From NCBI GenBank assembly GCA_036804525.1, contig DAIRSE010000056.1:1-6120 (forward strand): 6,120 bases of DNA, given 5' to 3'. Both the position numbers and the translations under genes were made by a program. Of the stretch, positions 6,114 to 6,120 are shown in pieces; position 1 is the first letter of the stretch, and every line of letters starts with the position of its first letter. The notes beneath the pieces are model-generated. The model searched no databases, was not told where the DNA came from, and saw nothing but the letters and a program-made list of their open reading frames with translations. This DNA comes from JBFLVT01 sp036804525. GTDB lineage: Bacteria; Bacillota; Desulfotomaculia; Desulfotomaculales; JASEER01.

Positions 6114-6120
6114 AGGAGGG
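6114..6120 (+). promoter_or_regulatory. Strong ribosome binding site of a gene starting beyond the window
   Basis: AGGAGGG occupies the last seven bases and follows four As, the same form as the site used by the PRC-barrel gene. A start codon is expected within about 5-10 nt past the edge. The gene itself is not visible. By synteny spoVT is the first candidate, and a PrsA-type peptidyl-prolyl isomerase is an alternative in some Clostridia. Confidence 0.6.

Overview
The window looks like part of the chromosome of a GC-rich, probably spore-forming Firmicute of the clostridial/Peptococcaceae type. This rests on gene order (L25/Ctc, then peptidyl-tRNA hydrolase, then Mfd, an arrangement shared with Bacillus and many Clostridia), strong AGGAGG-type ribosome binding sites, GC-rich genes separated by AT-rich gaps, and promoter-like sites resembling those of the sigma-B/F/G family. 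The genus cannot be fixed from the sequence alone. There is no sign of mobile elements, CRISPR, phage, tRNA or rRNA.

Layout: positions 1-11 carry a possible start of a leftward gene that runs off the window, with a ribosome binding site and a forespore-type promoter candidate behind it. A GC-rich inverted repeat (89-128) and a good intrinsic terminator (134-171, leftward) separate it from a leftward gene for a two-domain PRC-barrel protein with a charged, internally repeated tail (191-940). A 107-bp divergent gap then leads into three rightward genes: rplY/ctc (1048-1692) and pth (1696-2268), which are 3 nt apart and almost certainly co-transcribed, and mfd (2454-5960), which follows an AT-rich 185-bp gap. 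The last 160 bp hold AT-rich hairpins, a forespore-type promoter candidate and a strong ribosome binding site at the very edge, so another rightward gene starts just outside. By synteny it may be spoVT, but it is not visible.

The three rightward genes are housekeeping. L25/Ctc binds 5S rRNA in the large ribosomal subunit, Pth recycles peptidyl-tRNA, and Mfd removes RNA polymerase stalled at DNA damage and recruits UvrA. The PRC-barrel protein has no known function that I can assign. I see no convincing undescribed system here. The points most worth a second look are the sigma-B/F/G-like promoters before ctc and at both window ends, the missing fin gene between pth and mfd, the duplicated basic motif in the PRC-barrel tail, and an Asn-to-Arg difference at a known substrate-contact position of Pth.
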